Source: a virus
Virus record (IMG/VR): IMGVR_UViG_3300037042_002106
Span: 1-48,184 of that record
DNA length: 48,184 bases
Strand: one strand, 5' to 3'
The notes beneath the pieces were generated by a model that did not search any database, was not told the DNA's origin, and saw only the letters and a list, made by a program, of their open reading frames with translations. Below, one piece after another: positions 31,826-38,527 of this stretch. The translations under genes were made by a program, and so were the position numbers. Positions within the stretch are counted from its first letter, which is position 1. Each line of letters starts with the position of its first letter.

Positions 31826-32172
31826 CCGATATGTGGTTTTAAACTGTGAACAATTTGACGGAACAAATGGTCTTTCACTCTCTGCTCCAATGGTAATTCG
31901 CTGTAAAGGCAGAAACACGGATGCTCTTTCTTCTCAGCATCCTTAACGGGTCCCCATTTCCAACCCTCAGCCGCTTTATCACGACACCATTGTTCGTGAC
32001 TATTTTCCGGTGTTGCGTCAGGGTTGTTCAAATGGAAGTCAACACCTCTGATAGCTGACCCTTTCTGCCAATCAGGAGCATCCTCCCACGATGGCTGTGA
32101 ATTATCTCCAAAGGCTTCACAGTAAACCTTGTTGATTTCGTGTGCTACTTGAGCAACATTTTCTAATGTCAT
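31822..32172 (-). CDS. RyR-domain protein
   Basis: A 116-aa protein made largely of one RyR (ryanodine receptor repeat) domain: SWEDAPDWQKGSAIRGVDFH then NNPDATPENSHEQWCRDKAA and EGWKWGPVKDAEKKEHPCF, followed by LPLEQRVKDHLFRQIVHSL. This is the typical W-x-x-L/A-P-x-W, H...W and EGW-x-x-G core. RyR domains occur in phage and bacterial proteins as ligand-binding or unknown modules. It lies between groES and groEL and overlaps groES by ATGA, so a link to the chaperonin is inferred. Confidence 0.75.
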   Translation of the reverse strand: MTLENVAQVAHEINKVYCEAFGDNSQPSWEDAPDWQKGSAIRGVDFHLNNPDATPENSHEQWCRDKAAEGWKWGPVKDAEKKEHPCFCLYSELPLEQRVKDHLFRQIVHSLKPHIG

Positions 32173-32182
32173 TGTATTTGAT

Positions 32183-32437
32183 TTAAAGATTAAAGTTGTC
32201 GTTTACCCATATCGGGGTTTTGTCCCCAACGAATGAACCATCTACGTTGTAGTAGAAGAAGTCGATAGCCTCAGGATAGTCCATCTTGTGCTTATCCATC
32301 AAAATGTCAATACACTTTGGGACGGAATACACAAGAACGCCTTTGGTGCTTAGCCCAATAATGGCATCATCAAATCCATCTGCTTTCAAGAAGTCATCGT
32401 CAGGGTAGTCTTCTAAGATTTTTTTAAGTATGCTCAT
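32183..32437 (-). CDS. Small acidic protein (84 aa)
   Basis: I place the start at 32,437 (MSILKKILEDYPDDDFLKAD), which is 2 nt after the groEL stop region. The 84-aa product is acidic with the segment GFDDAIIGLSTKGVLVYSVP and a C-terminal YYNVDGSFVGDKTPIWVNDN. It resembles phage proteins described only as hypothetical. Cotranscribed with groEL. Confidence 0.5.
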   Translation of the reverse strand: MSILKKILEDYPDDDFLKADGFDDAIIGLSTKGVLVYSVPKCIDILMDKHKMDYPEAIDFFYYNVDGSFVGDKTPIWVNDNFNL

Positions 32438-32438
32438 A

Positions 32439-34055
32439 TTATTTGGTTTCGTAGCTTCTCGCCATTGTGATGATTGCATTTGTTGAAAGAATCGTTGTTG
32501 CAACACTGACTGCGTTTTGCAATGCACTGCGTGTCACCTTCAGCGGGTCAATAACACCCATTTGAATCAGGTTCCCTTTCTCCCCGGTCTTCAGGTTATA
32601 ACCATACCCTTCTTCCTCGTGACCGTTGTAGATATTGGTAACGCACAGTCCGGCGTTCTCAAGTATCTGCGTCAGCGGAGCGGAAAGAGCCGCATCGACA
32701 ATTTTCATAGCTGCCAACTGCTCCTCGCTTGTCGCCTCAGTGACAATGTCAGATACAAGAATCTCAGCCAATGCTTTGCCGGCTCCGGGCAAAATGCCCT
32801 CCTCAAGTGCGGAACGCACCGCACACACCGCATCATCAACACGGTCATACAGTTCTTTCTGCTCAAGGTCAGTCTGACCACCAACGAATATCACCCCGAT
32901 ACCGCCGGTCAGTGCAGCAATACGCTCCAAGATAAAGTCCTTGTCACCTTTCCGCTTAGCCTGAGCGTGAGCCTCCCAAAGTTGAGCGACCCTCTCCTCA
33001 ATAGCACCTTGGTCAGCTTTCAATGCCGACTTGATGATAACAGTCTTATCCTTACTGACAATGACTTTTGCGGCGTGACCAAGATGGGCATAGTTAATAT
33101 GGCTCAGGTCATCACCGGTCTTCTCGCTGAAATATGTCGCCCCAACACTGATGGCGATGTCTTGCATAATCTCGTGCTGCTTATGCCCAAAGTTTGGCGG
33201 AGGCACAATGCAAACCTTCAGGTTCCCTTTCACCACGTTAGCCGCCAACGTATTTATCACATTTGCGTTGCACGGTGAGATAATCAATAGCTTCTTCCCC
33301 TCGCTGATGATTGGCTTCAGCACGTTCTCCAACTGTAGCACATTTGCTATCTCCATATCTGCTACCAAGACCATAGTGTCCTCAAAGACACACTCGTCCT
33401 TCTTCGCATCGTTGATAAACATCGGGCTCATATACCCACGGTCAAACTTTAACCCCTTGGTCGTCTCGGCATATGTCTCAGCCGTCTGACTCTTCTCAAC
33501 GGTAACGATACCGGTCTTGCCCACGTCCTTGTAAACCTCGGCAATGATTCGACCAATCTCACGGTCATTGTTAGCCGACAAACTCGCCACATCAACCAAC
33601 ATACTGCTCGTCACCTTCTTGGCTTTCCTACGCAGCTTGTCCACCACCTTGGTGCTTATGTCCACCATATGTCTCAACACCTCAGTCCGGTTGTGGGTCT
33701 CCTTGATATGCTCAAGCCCGCCCAATACCAAAGACTCAGTCAGCACAATCGCCGTGGTCGTCCCATCGCCGGCACTTGTTGCCGTCCGGTCTGCTGCTTC
33801 CTTCATCATCTTGACCGCAAGGTTCTCAACCGGGTCAAGCAAGTCAACAGCCTTCGCAACCGTGACCCCATCCTTTGTTACTGTAATACCGTGAGTGTGG
33901 TGTGGTGACTCAATCAGGACAGTATTGCCCCCGGGTCCCAACGTACTCTTGACAGCCCTCGCCATCTTTAGTACACCATCAATTAGTTTCTTCCTGCCCG
34001 TATGACCAAACTGTAGGTCCTTAGGCAAATAACTCGTGTCTGTTTTAAAGTCCAT
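32439..34055 (-). CDS. groEL: GroEL-type chaperonin
   Basis: A 538-aa chaperonin subunit. Residues 15-100 include the nucleotide-binding GNTVLIESPHHTHGITVTKD, the segment DGVTVAKAVDLLDPVENLAV, and AGDGTTTAIVL (the catalytic GDGTTT loop). The apical and intermediate domains follow at the usual distances (GTVTVEK-like GIVTVEKSQTAETYAETTKG), and a late GGTGVIFVGGQ-type loop is present (GGIGVIFVGGQTDLEQKELY). The Gly/Met-rich C-terminal tail of host GroEL is missing. It contains a one-mismatch copy of the 16-bp palindrome. A -7 element lies 35 nt upstream. Confidence 0.9.
   Translation of the reverse strand: MDFKTDTSYLPKDLQFGHTGRKKLIDGVLKMARAVKSTLGPGGNTVLIESPHHTHGITVTKDGVTVAKAVDLLDPVENLAVKMMKEAADRTATSAGDGTTTAIVLTESLVLGGLEHIKETHNRTEVLRHMVDISTKVVDKLRRKAKKVTSSMLVDVASLSANNDREIGRIIAEVYKDVGKTGIVTVEKSQTAETYAETTKGLKFDRGYMSPMFINDAKKDECVFEDTMVLVADMEIANVLQLENVLKPIISEGKKLLIISPCNANVINTLAANVVKGNLKVCIVPPPNFGHKQHEIMQDIAISVGATYFSEKTGDDLSHINYAHLGHAAKVIVSKDKTVIIKSALKADQGAIEERVAQLWEAHAQAKRKGDKDFILERIAALTGGIGVIFVGGQTDLEQKELYDRVDDAVCAVRSALEEGILPGAGKALAEILVSDIVTEATSEEQLAAMKIVDAALSAPLTQILENAGLCVTNIYNGHEEEGYGYNLKTGEKGNLIQMGVIDPLKVTRSALQNAVSVATTILSTNAIITMARSYETK
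33376..33391 (-). repeat. 16-bp palindrome (one mismatch), inside groEL
   Basis: Plus strand GTGTCCTCAAAGACAC; differs from the consensus by one base, and its CA loop lies on the non-transcript strand, unlike most copies. Confidence 0.6.
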
Positions 34056-34089
34056 TTGCGTAAAATTTGATTTAATTTTTAAAGATGTA

Positions 34090-34097
34090 CAAATATA
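34090..34097 (-). promoter_or_regulatory. -7 promoter element (TATATTTG) for groEL operon
   Basis: Minus-strand TATATTTG matches TAnnTTTG and lies 35 nt before the groEL ATG. An AATCAAAT leader follows. It would start the groEL-84aa-RyR-groES transcript. Confidence 0.55.
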
Positions 34098-34109
34098 GTA
34101 TAAATAAAC

Positions 34110-34211
34110 TTAGTTACTGAACAAATTATTAATGTAAATTAAAAATCCAAAGTAAACTATAGCCCATAGCCCAACAAAAACAAACACTATTAACTCATCT
34201 TTGTCCTCCAT
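34110..34211 (-). CDS. Possible 33-aa membrane peptide
   Basis: A short frame, MEDKDELIVFVFVGLWAIVY followed by FGFLIYINNLFSN, acidic N-terminus then one transmembrane helix. Small membrane peptides of this type are common in phages, but this one has no clear promoter or leader and overlaps the region before groEL, so it is only a candidate. Confidence 0.3.
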   Translation of the reverse strand: MEDKDELIVFVFVGLWAIVYFGFLIYINNLFSN

Positions 34212-34234
34212 ACCGCAATGTCATTTTATTTTTT

Positions 34235-34390
34235 CCCTATCTCTCTCTCTATTTACCTCCTTTATATAATATTTTTCCCACTACAGTTTCTCTTTTAAAT
34301 CGACATTATCGACATTATTATTGATTATTAATTAGTTACATTAGAAAAAACGACATAAAATATATCATAATTAGTGTCGATTATGCCAAT
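34235..34390. repeat. Control element copy A: CCCTAT, pyrimidine tract, ATCGACAT repeats
   Basis: In the gap between groEL and the 77-aa gene. CCCTAT (34,235-34,240) is followed by a CTCTCT-rich pyrimidine tract, and 64 nt on by ATCGACAT (34,299-34,306), then ATCGACAT again, CGACATAAAA (34,350), and an inverted ATCGACAC (34,376). The same components in the same order and with the same 64-nt spacing occur at 45,769 upstream of the primase. Possible binding or origin element. Confidence 0.5.
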
Positions 34391-34393
34391 CTA

Positions 34394-34427
34394 TAAAAAA
34401 AGAAAGGGGATTCTATATAGAACCCCC
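34394..34427 (-). terminator. Intrinsic terminator after the 77-aa gene
   Basis: On the minus strand a long stem GGGGTTCTATATAGAATCCCC (34,406-34,427) is followed by a T-rich run (TTTCTTTTTTT). It lies 28 nt after the stop of the gene starting at 34,688. Confidence 0.75.
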
Positions 34428-34454
34428 TAATAGTTGCTAACCCACAAGAGACTT

Positions 34455-34688
34455 TTAAAGACAACAGTCTCCCATATCACTCATACGGTTTCCCATAGCA
34501 ATAGCCTCCGAATAGGTTGCTATCTTCTCAGCACGCTTAATGGTTTTCTTCATCTGTGCCATCTGCTGAATACCCGTCTGACCGTCAGGGCGATTGTTAA
34601 TCAACATACCATCTTTCACATTCAAGCCGTAACCTGAACCCTTCTGTTGGTAAATACTGTTTCCGAGATTTACTTTTTTACTAAACAT
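34455..34688 (-). CDS. Small protein of unknown function (77 aa)
   Basis: I place the start at 34,688 (MFSKKVNLGNSIYQQKGSGY), 77 aa, because a TATATTTG element is 26 nt upstream and the longer frame runs into a noncoding region. The middle has DGMLINNRPDGQTGIQQMAQ, and the tail is short with Met and Cys (SDMGDCCL). First gene of the late minus strand next to the noncoding centre. Own promoter and own terminator make it a one-gene unit. Confidence 0.6.
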   Translation of the reverse strand: MFSKKVNLGNSIYQQKGSGYGLNVKDGMLINNRPDGQTGIQQMAQMKKTIKRAEKIATYSEAIAMGNRMSDMGDCCL

Positions 34689-34713
34689 AGCTATGTGTTT
34701 TAAATGTACCCTA

Positions 34714-34721
34714 CAAATATA
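34714..34721 (-). promoter_or_regulatory. -7 promoter element (TATATTTG)
   Basis: Minus-strand TATATTTG, 26 nt before the ATG at 34,688. It is the rightmost minus-strand promoter and so marks the edge of the late arm. Confidence 0.6.
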
Positions 34722-35013
34722 AGTTTTTTCTTGACACGAGATACCCGTAGTGTTTGGGTTATACCCCACCGCACGTCAGCGGACCCCCGCCGGAAAACGG
34801 AAAAAAAAGAGAAGGGGGGGGTGCAAAAATGGACAGCCCCTGCCGATATTTTCGGCTTTTCCCCTGCCTGCCTGCACCTGCACAGGCAGGCACAGGCACA
34901 GCCCCTGCTCCTGCTCCGCTCCGCTCCCTGCTCCGCTCCCTGCCCCTGCTCCCTGTCACCTGCTCCGCTCCCTGCTCCCTGCTTCCTGTGTGAACAGGAA
35001 ACAGGACAGCCCC

Positions 35014-35097
35014 TGTGTACCTGTATCACCTGTGTACCTGTGTCACCTGTTCACCTGTGTACCTGTGTCACCTGTTCACCTGTGTACCTGTGTCACG
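35014..35097. repeat. Tandem repeat, 25-bp period
   Basis: Two full copies (35,031-35,055 and 35,056-35,080) of a 25-bp unit that starts TGTGTACCTGTGTCACC, with partial copies on both sides (35,014-35,030 and 35,081-35,097). Direct repeats with no coding role, in the centre of the noncoding region; iteron-like. Confidence 0.85.
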
Positions 35098-35152
35098 TTA
35101 TGAACAGCCCCTGAACACAGCCTGAACAGGACAGAAACAGCCCCTGCTCCCT

Positions 35153-35168
35153 GTGTCTTCAAAGACAC
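35153..35168 (+). repeat. 16-bp palindrome (exact), before the first early gene
   Basis: GTGTCTTCAAAGACAC, exact, in the noncoding leader of the early arm. Confidence 0.9.
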
Positions 35169-35315
35169 TAAAAGGGACAGGACAGCCCCTGTTTGAGCCC
35201 CTGAGACAAAAAATTTTTTTCAGGGAACAGACAGCCCGAAAGCCTTGTCAGTAAAGGGTTTCAGCGTATCGTGAAAAAAAACTTTGCCCTGACTGAAAAA
35301 AAAGTTGTCCAAAAA

Positions 35316-35347
35316 TTTGGTAGTGTAAAAGTAATAGACGAACATTG
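35316..35347 (+). promoter_or_regulatory. Early promoter P1
   Basis: TTTGG at 35,316-35,320 and, 19 nt later, GAACATTG, a 2-mismatch TAnnTTTG. The same TTTGG-19 nt-TAnnTTTG spacing occurs at 38,887 and 42,877. It lies about 65 nt before the first plus-strand gene. Confidence 0.4.
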
Positions 35348-35412
35348 TGCTGTCAATGAACGACAAATGAACACACATTACTAATTTTTTTAACATTTTA
35401 AACACTAACAAA

Positions 35413-36048
35413 ATGAGCAATTTACTAAGCATCGAGACAGCCTTCCTGAACAGGTCGGAAATTAAGCAGGCACTGAACCTGACAGAAGTACGTAGCCTAC
35501 AGCGTACACTAACCAACGGACAGAAGAAGAAATTTGAACAGACACTACAGCTGTCAAAGGCTGTGCTCGTGGCGGTTCAGTGGTACAGGTCGGAAGAGGG
35601 CAAAGCTACGCTCAGAGAGGACGGCATCGAGTGGAGCACCGAAGAGTTCGGCAACAAGGTTTTTGGATGGCAAAAAAGCTATTTCTACAAAGTCATCAAG
35701 GCAGGCGAATTGCAGGCTGAGGTGGTCGAGACGTTCAAAACTAAGTGTGACGAAGTGGAGCAGGCAGGACAGCAGGCGAACAGGTCGCTCGAGGGCTTGC
35801 TGAAATTCGCAAAGCAGGTGGAAACAGGGAGCACAGAAGGTGGACAAGGTGAAGCAGGTGAAGGTGAAGGTGAACAGGAAGAGGCACAGGTCGAGGTTCG
35901 TCCTGAGGTGGTATTCACCCTGTCCTTCAAACGTCCTGAGGGTAACGTATCGGTTCGTATCACTTCACAGGCTGAGGTGAAGACAACGAACAGCAGGGAG
36001 GAAATTGAGCAGGCAATTGCATTTTTAATCGCACAGCTTCCTGCTTAA
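35413..36048 (+). CDS. First early protein (211 aa), unknown
   Basis: A 211-aa protein. Residues 1-115 are mixed alpha/beta with NGQKKKFEQTLQLSKAVLVA and NKVFGWQKSYFYKVIKAGEL, basic and aromatic and perhaps DNA-binding; residues 130-155 form a Gly/Glu linker (GEAGEGEGEQEEAQVEVRPE), and the C-terminus is a small beta domain (VFTLSFKRPEGNVSVRITSQ). Rich in CAG/CTG codons. It directly follows the noncoding centre and so is likely an early regulator, replication initiator or origin-binding protein. Not recognised. Confidence 0.5.
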   Translation: MSNLLSIETAFLNRSEIKQALNLTEVRSLQRTLTNGQKKKFEQTLQLSKAVLVAVQWYRSEEGKATLREDGIEWSTEEFGNKVFGWQKSYFYKVIKAGELQAEVVETFKTKCDEVEQAGQQANRSLEGLLKFAKQVETGSTEGGQGEAGEGEGEQEEAQVEVRPEVVFTLSFKRPEGNVSVRITSQAEVKTTNSREEIEQAIAFLIAQLPA

Positions 36049-36057
36049 GCAGGGGCT

Positions 36058-36073
36058 GTGTCTTCAAAGACAC
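36058..36073 (+). repeat. 16-bp palindrome (exact), between the 211-aa gene and amidoligase
   Basis: GTGTCTTCAAAGACAC, exact, 10 nt after the upstream stop codon. Confidence 0.9.
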
Positions 36074-36111
36074 TAATCAATCACAATAACCACAATCTAA
36101 ATTTAATTTTT

Positions 36112-37017
36112 ATGAATCAGACAGGTATCGTTTACAGCATCACAGGTAATTCAAGCAGGGGTCAAGTGGCACACTACCACGGCAAGCCGTCACCCCTCAA
36201 GTTGAACAAGACAGCCCACAAAGTGGACGTTGCAGGGCTCAAGCCTGTAGAACAGCGGACAGCTGTAGTTTTTGACGGCTCAGAGTTCGAGTCAAAATTT
36301 ACTATCGGCTTCGAGGTCGAGAAAAACCAATTGTCACGTGGAGCGGTTCGTGAATACGAGTTGTTCTGTGGCTTCGAGAGAGACGGAAGCTGTGGCTACG
36401 AGGCGGTGACACACATTTTGCCCCTGCTTCCTGCGGGCAAGTGGAGAACGAAAGTTTTCGATATGATGCACAAGGCTGAGCGTATTATTGATGACAGGTT
36501 CAGCCCCTCAGACAGACGCTGTGGCGGACACATTACAATCGGTGCTCAGGGCTTGACAGGTGACGAGTTGAGAGCGGCGGTAAGAGTGAACGCAGGCATA
36601 ATCCTGAGCCTGTTCAGGAAGCGTATTCAGAACACCTACTGCTCCCACAATCAGCGTCTTCAAGAGGAAGGGCTTGGATGGAGCGAGTATGCAGGCGGTA
36701 ATCACCACAAATACTGCTTAGCCTTGGTGAAGGGCAACTGCCTTGAGTTCAGAGTGCCTTCTAAGTTCGAGAGCGTGAAGCAAATGATGAGACGTTACGA
36801 GTTGTTCTACGAGGTGGTAAACTACAGCCTGAACAATCCGAACGGAAGCCACGAGACCCTGCTCAAGAGACTACGTCCAATCGTCCTGAGTATGTACAAC
36901 GGAGACGTGGACAAGGCGAACGAGGTAATCGACCTGAGCCGTCACTTCCGCAAGTTCATCCTGACAGGCGAGGTTCACCCCTCAATCGCTCAGTACGTGA
37001 GTGCTCCCCGAAACTAA
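36112..37017 (+). CDS. Amidoligase (COOH-NH2 ligase family)
   Basis: I place the start at 36,112 (MNQTGIVYSITGNSSRGQVA), 301 aa; the earlier in-frame ATG lies inside the palindrome leader. Motifs of the phage-type amidoligase fold are present: IGFEVE near residues 65-70, RDGSCGYEAVT near 90-100, CGGHITIG near 137-144, and LEFRVPS near 211-217 (acidic and Arg residues that bind ATP, Mg and the amine). Amidoligases of the ATP-grasp/glutamine synthetase-like class join a carboxyl and an amine; Iyer and co-workers predicted links with class-II glutamine amidotransferase and GGCT proteins, both encoded by a gene 2 kb away. Likely acts on a peptide or cell-wall component. Confidence 0.8.
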   Translation: MNQTGIVYSITGNSSRGQVAHYHGKPSPLKLNKTAHKVDVAGLKPVEQRTAVVFDGSEFESKFTIGFEVEKNQLSRGAVREYELFCGFERDGSCGYEAVTHILPLLPAGKWRTKVFDMMHKAERIIDDRFSPSDRRCGGHITIGAQGLTGDELRAAVRVNAGIILSLFRKRIQNTYCSHNQRLQEEGLGWSEYAGGNHHKYCLALVKGNCLEFRVPSKFESVKQMMRRYELFYEVVNYSLNNPNGSHETLLKRLRPIVLSMYNGDVDKANEVIDLSRHFRKFILTGEVHPSIAQYVSAPRN

Positions 37018-37041
37018 GGGGGCACTCCCCTCAGGGGGTCA

Positions 37042-37081
37042 GGTGCAGGGGCACACATCAGGGTTCGAGTCCCTGAGCACC
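37042..37081 (+). ncRNA. tRNA-like minihelix, copy 1
   Basis: After the amidoligase stop, GGTGC...GCACC (37,042-37,046 with 37,077-37,081) encloses an 11-nt bulge and a 6-bp stem TCAGGG/CCCTGA topped by TTCGAGT, which is the canonical tRNA T-loop with its closing G-C pair. The arrangement resembles the acceptor/T-arm half of a tRNA. No D-arm or anticodon arm is present. Confidence 0.6.
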
Positions 37082-37112
37082 ACTAATTTTTTAACCAATC
37101 AAATCAAATCAA

Positions 37113-37280
37113 ATGAGACAGACATCATCATTCGCACTCAAGGTGCAGACAGCAATCTTCGTGGTAATCTTAGCAGGTTTAATCATCTCGAGCCTGTCAT
37201 CCTGTAGGACATCAGGATACGGGTGCAAGGGCAAAGAGAGTTGGGGCAGGATGGTAAAGCGTATCAACAACGGCTACTAA
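37113..37280 (+). CDS. Small lipoprotein (55 aa)
   Basis: ATG at 37,113 behind an AATCAAATCAAATC leader; 55 aa. MRQTSSFALKVQTAIFVVIL, then AGLIISSLSSC: a basic n-region, a long hydrophobic core and a lipobox ending LSSC (Cys at residue 31), followed by RTSGYGCKGKESWGRMVKRI. The mature part would be a 25-aa lipid-anchored peptide with a second Cys. It is framed by the two tRNA-like minihelices, which is striking. It may be the substrate or effector of the amidoligase pathway. Confidence 0.6.
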   Translation: MRQTSSFALKVQTAIFVVILAGLIISSLSSCRTSGYGCKGKESWGRMVKRINNGY

Positions 37281-37282
37281 TC

Positions 37283-37298
37283 GTGTCTTCAAAGACAC
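37283..37298 (+). repeat. 16-bp palindrome (exact), just before minihelix copy 2
   Basis: GTGTCTTCAAAGACAC, exact, 2 nt after the lipoprotein stop codon and 1 nt before the tRNA-like stem. Confidence 0.9.
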
Positions 37299-37299
37299 T

Positions 37300-37341
37300 C
37301 AGTGCACAGGCAGACATCAGGGTTCGAGTCCCTGAGCACTG
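37300..37341 (+). ncRNA. tRNA-like minihelix, copy 2
   Basis: CAGTGC...GCACTG (37,300-37,305 with 37,336-37,341) encloses an 11-nt bulge, then TCAGGG/CCCTGA and the TTCGAGT loop. Compared with copy 1 the outer stem has changed both sides together (G-C to A-T), keeping pairing. Total stacked length is 12 bp, the same as acceptor plus T-stem in a tRNA. Confidence 0.6.
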
Positions 37342-37360
37342 CGAATCAAAACCAATCACA

Positions 37361-37456
37361 ATGAAGCAATCAACAAAGGACACAATCACAATCATCGTCA
37401 TCATCATCATCGGTATGTTAGGTGACAGCATCTATGAATCAATTTTTAACTTTTAA
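37361..37456 (+). CDS. Small transmembrane peptide (31 aa)
   Basis: ATG at 37,361, 31 aa: MKQSTKDTITIIVIIIIGML then GDSIYESIFNF. A short basic start followed by an Ile-rich transmembrane helix. It lies 19 nt after the minihelix. An upstream in-frame ATG would take the frame through the minihelix, so this start is preferred. Function unknown. Confidence 0.4.
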   Translation: MKQSTKDTITIIVIIIIGMLGDSIYESIFNF

Positions 37457-37468
37457 AACCAATCAGGA

Positions 37469-37741
37469 ATGGCACGCATCACACCACAAATCAAATCAAT
37501 TGCGGACGCACACATCGAGGCACGCAAGACCGGTCAGTTCGACAATCCCCGGGTGACTACAGCCCGGGAGGTATTCGCTCAGCTGAGAGCCGGCAAGACC
37601 TTCGAGGAGGTCATCAAGCAGATTGAAATCAGGTACTGCTCAATCGGTTCAATCCTTATGAGCACACAGCTAAGCTACACGTCTCAGGCGTACAGGAGTT
37701 CAGTCTACAAGGGGTTCAAAACTTTATTACAAAACCAATAA
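37469..37741 (+). CDS. Small basic helical protein (90 aa)
   Basis: A 90-aa protein, MARITPQIKSIADAHIEARK, with a central VTTAREVFAQLRAGKTFEEV and Tyr/Ser-rich C-terminus. Moderately basic. No domain is recognised. Early arm. Confidence 0.5.
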   Translation: MARITPQIKSIADAHIEARKTGQFDNPRVTTAREVFAQLRAGKTFEEVIKQIEIRYCSIGSILMSTQLSYTSQAYRSSVYKGFKTLLQNQ

Positions 37742-37752
37742 ACCACACGCAA

Positions 37753-38235
37753 ATGTTACACAACGAGCATCTAAGAAAAGCGGACGAATCGTATGAGGTT
37801 CGTCACGACAGCAACGGAAACGCAATCCACGTCTACATCAAGGACGGCGAGGCAATCATCTTTCAAAACCTGCACGACTTCGTCCTGTACGTCTACTTTG
37901 GCGAGGCAGGAATCGACAGGTACTACATTGACGAGGAAGACCTGAGCAAGTTATACGACTGCCCTGCCTACGACTTCTACAATCTGAGACCTGTGCTCAG
38001 GAGACTGACAGGCAGGAAAGAACGCAAGGAGCAGGCGGTAGCTGAGGCACTCGAGTTCACCCACAAGGGTAAGGAATACCGAATCGTGTTCATCGTGGAA
38101 GAGCCTGACTTTTGGTTCACAGTGGACGGCTTGGACATTCACTACTGCGAGGACTACAACGACATCTGTGTCTACGAGGAGGGAGTTGTATCAGAATCTA
38201 TTTATTCACGCAAAATAAAATCCGATGGTAAGTAA
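37753..38235 (+). CDS. Unknown protein (160 aa)
   Basis: A 160-aa acidic/aromatic protein, NAIHVYIKDGEAIIFQNLHD, with a repeated-looking YIDEEDLSKLYDCPAYDFYN. The end overlaps the next gene by 11 nt. Unknown. Confidence 0.5.
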   Translation: MLHNEHLRKADESYEVRHDSNGNAIHVYIKDGEAIIFQNLHDFVLYVYFGEAGIDRYYIDEEDLSKLYDCPAYDFYNLRPVLRRLTGRKERKEQAVAEALEFTHKGKEYRIVFIVEEPDFWFTVDGLDIHYCEDYNDICVYEEGVVSESIYSRKIKSDGK

Positions 38236-38473
38236 ATCAACACTGCACCTGCTCGAGATGGAGACAATCGAAGACTACTTCGAGTATATCATCGAGAGCA
38301 AGGTCAACGGACAGCACGCTCAGGCGAGGGAGTTGTTCAGGGAGTTATCCGAAGGGATGCAGGGGCAACGTGCGGACTTCTTCAGGTGGGCTGAGACCAC
38401 GTACTACTACGAGGCTCAGGACTCAGACGAGATGGACGAGTTGCAGGCACTCAGGGACTACTTCAGAAAGTAA
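38225..38473 (+). CDS. Small acidic helical protein (82 aa)
   Basis: An 82-aa, acidic, helical protein (METIEDYFEYIIESKVNGQH) whose start overlaps the previous stop, so the two are translated together. Unknown function. Confidence 0.45.
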   Translation: MVSKSTLHLLEMETIEDYFEYIIESKVNGQHAQARELFRELSEGMQGQRADFFRWAETTYYYEAQDSDEMDELQALRDYFRK

Positions 38474-38490
38474 TTTTTAATCAGGGGCGA

Positions 38491-38506
38491 GTGTCTTCAA
38501 AGACAC
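38491..38506 (+). repeat. 16-bp palindrome (exact) in an extended hairpin
   Basis: GTGTCTTCAAAGACAC, exact, flanked by GGGGC and GCCCC, which lengthens the stem. Confidence 0.9.
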
Positions 38507-38527
38507 AGCCCCACAAAATCAAATCAA

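Larger units (their letters stand above)
34730..35300. other. Noncoding CCTG-rich region between divergent arms
   Basis: This stretch of almost 600 bp is richer in GC than the flanks and is full of CCTG, CTCCGCTCCCTG and ACAGCCCCTG words; C far exceeds G on the plus strand. It contains a 9-bp GCCTGCCTG/CAGGCAGGC hairpin (34,866-34,891), a TTCCTGT/ACAGGAA hairpin (34,984-35,000), the tandem repeat at 35,014 and one copy of the 16-bp palindrome (35,153). Overlapping open frames here are repetitive low-complexity and differ in every frame, so I see no convincing gene. The site between opposed arms suits an origin, a control region or a long noncoding transcript. Confidence 0.65.

Noticed and set aside
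32517-33908. Plus-strand open frames opposite groEL (up to 253 codons)
   Set aside because: Shadow frames of the strongly biased groEL gene; no leaders and no protein-like pattern.
34700-35114. Several open frames of 66-136 codons on both strands in the CCTG-rich block
   Set aside because: They overlap in every frame, are made of repeated Pro/Leu/Cys or Arg/Gly words and have no leaders or promoters; they follow from the absence of stop codons in GC-rich repeats.
37020-37085. Complete tRNA gene
   Set aside because: Only a T-arm and outer stem can be paired; D-arm and anticodon arm are missing, and copy 2 has the same defect.
37050-37345. The 26-bp repeat as phage att sites
   Set aside because: Both copies lie within 300 bp inside an operon, no integrase is seen, and the compensatory change in the outer stem fits RNA structure better.
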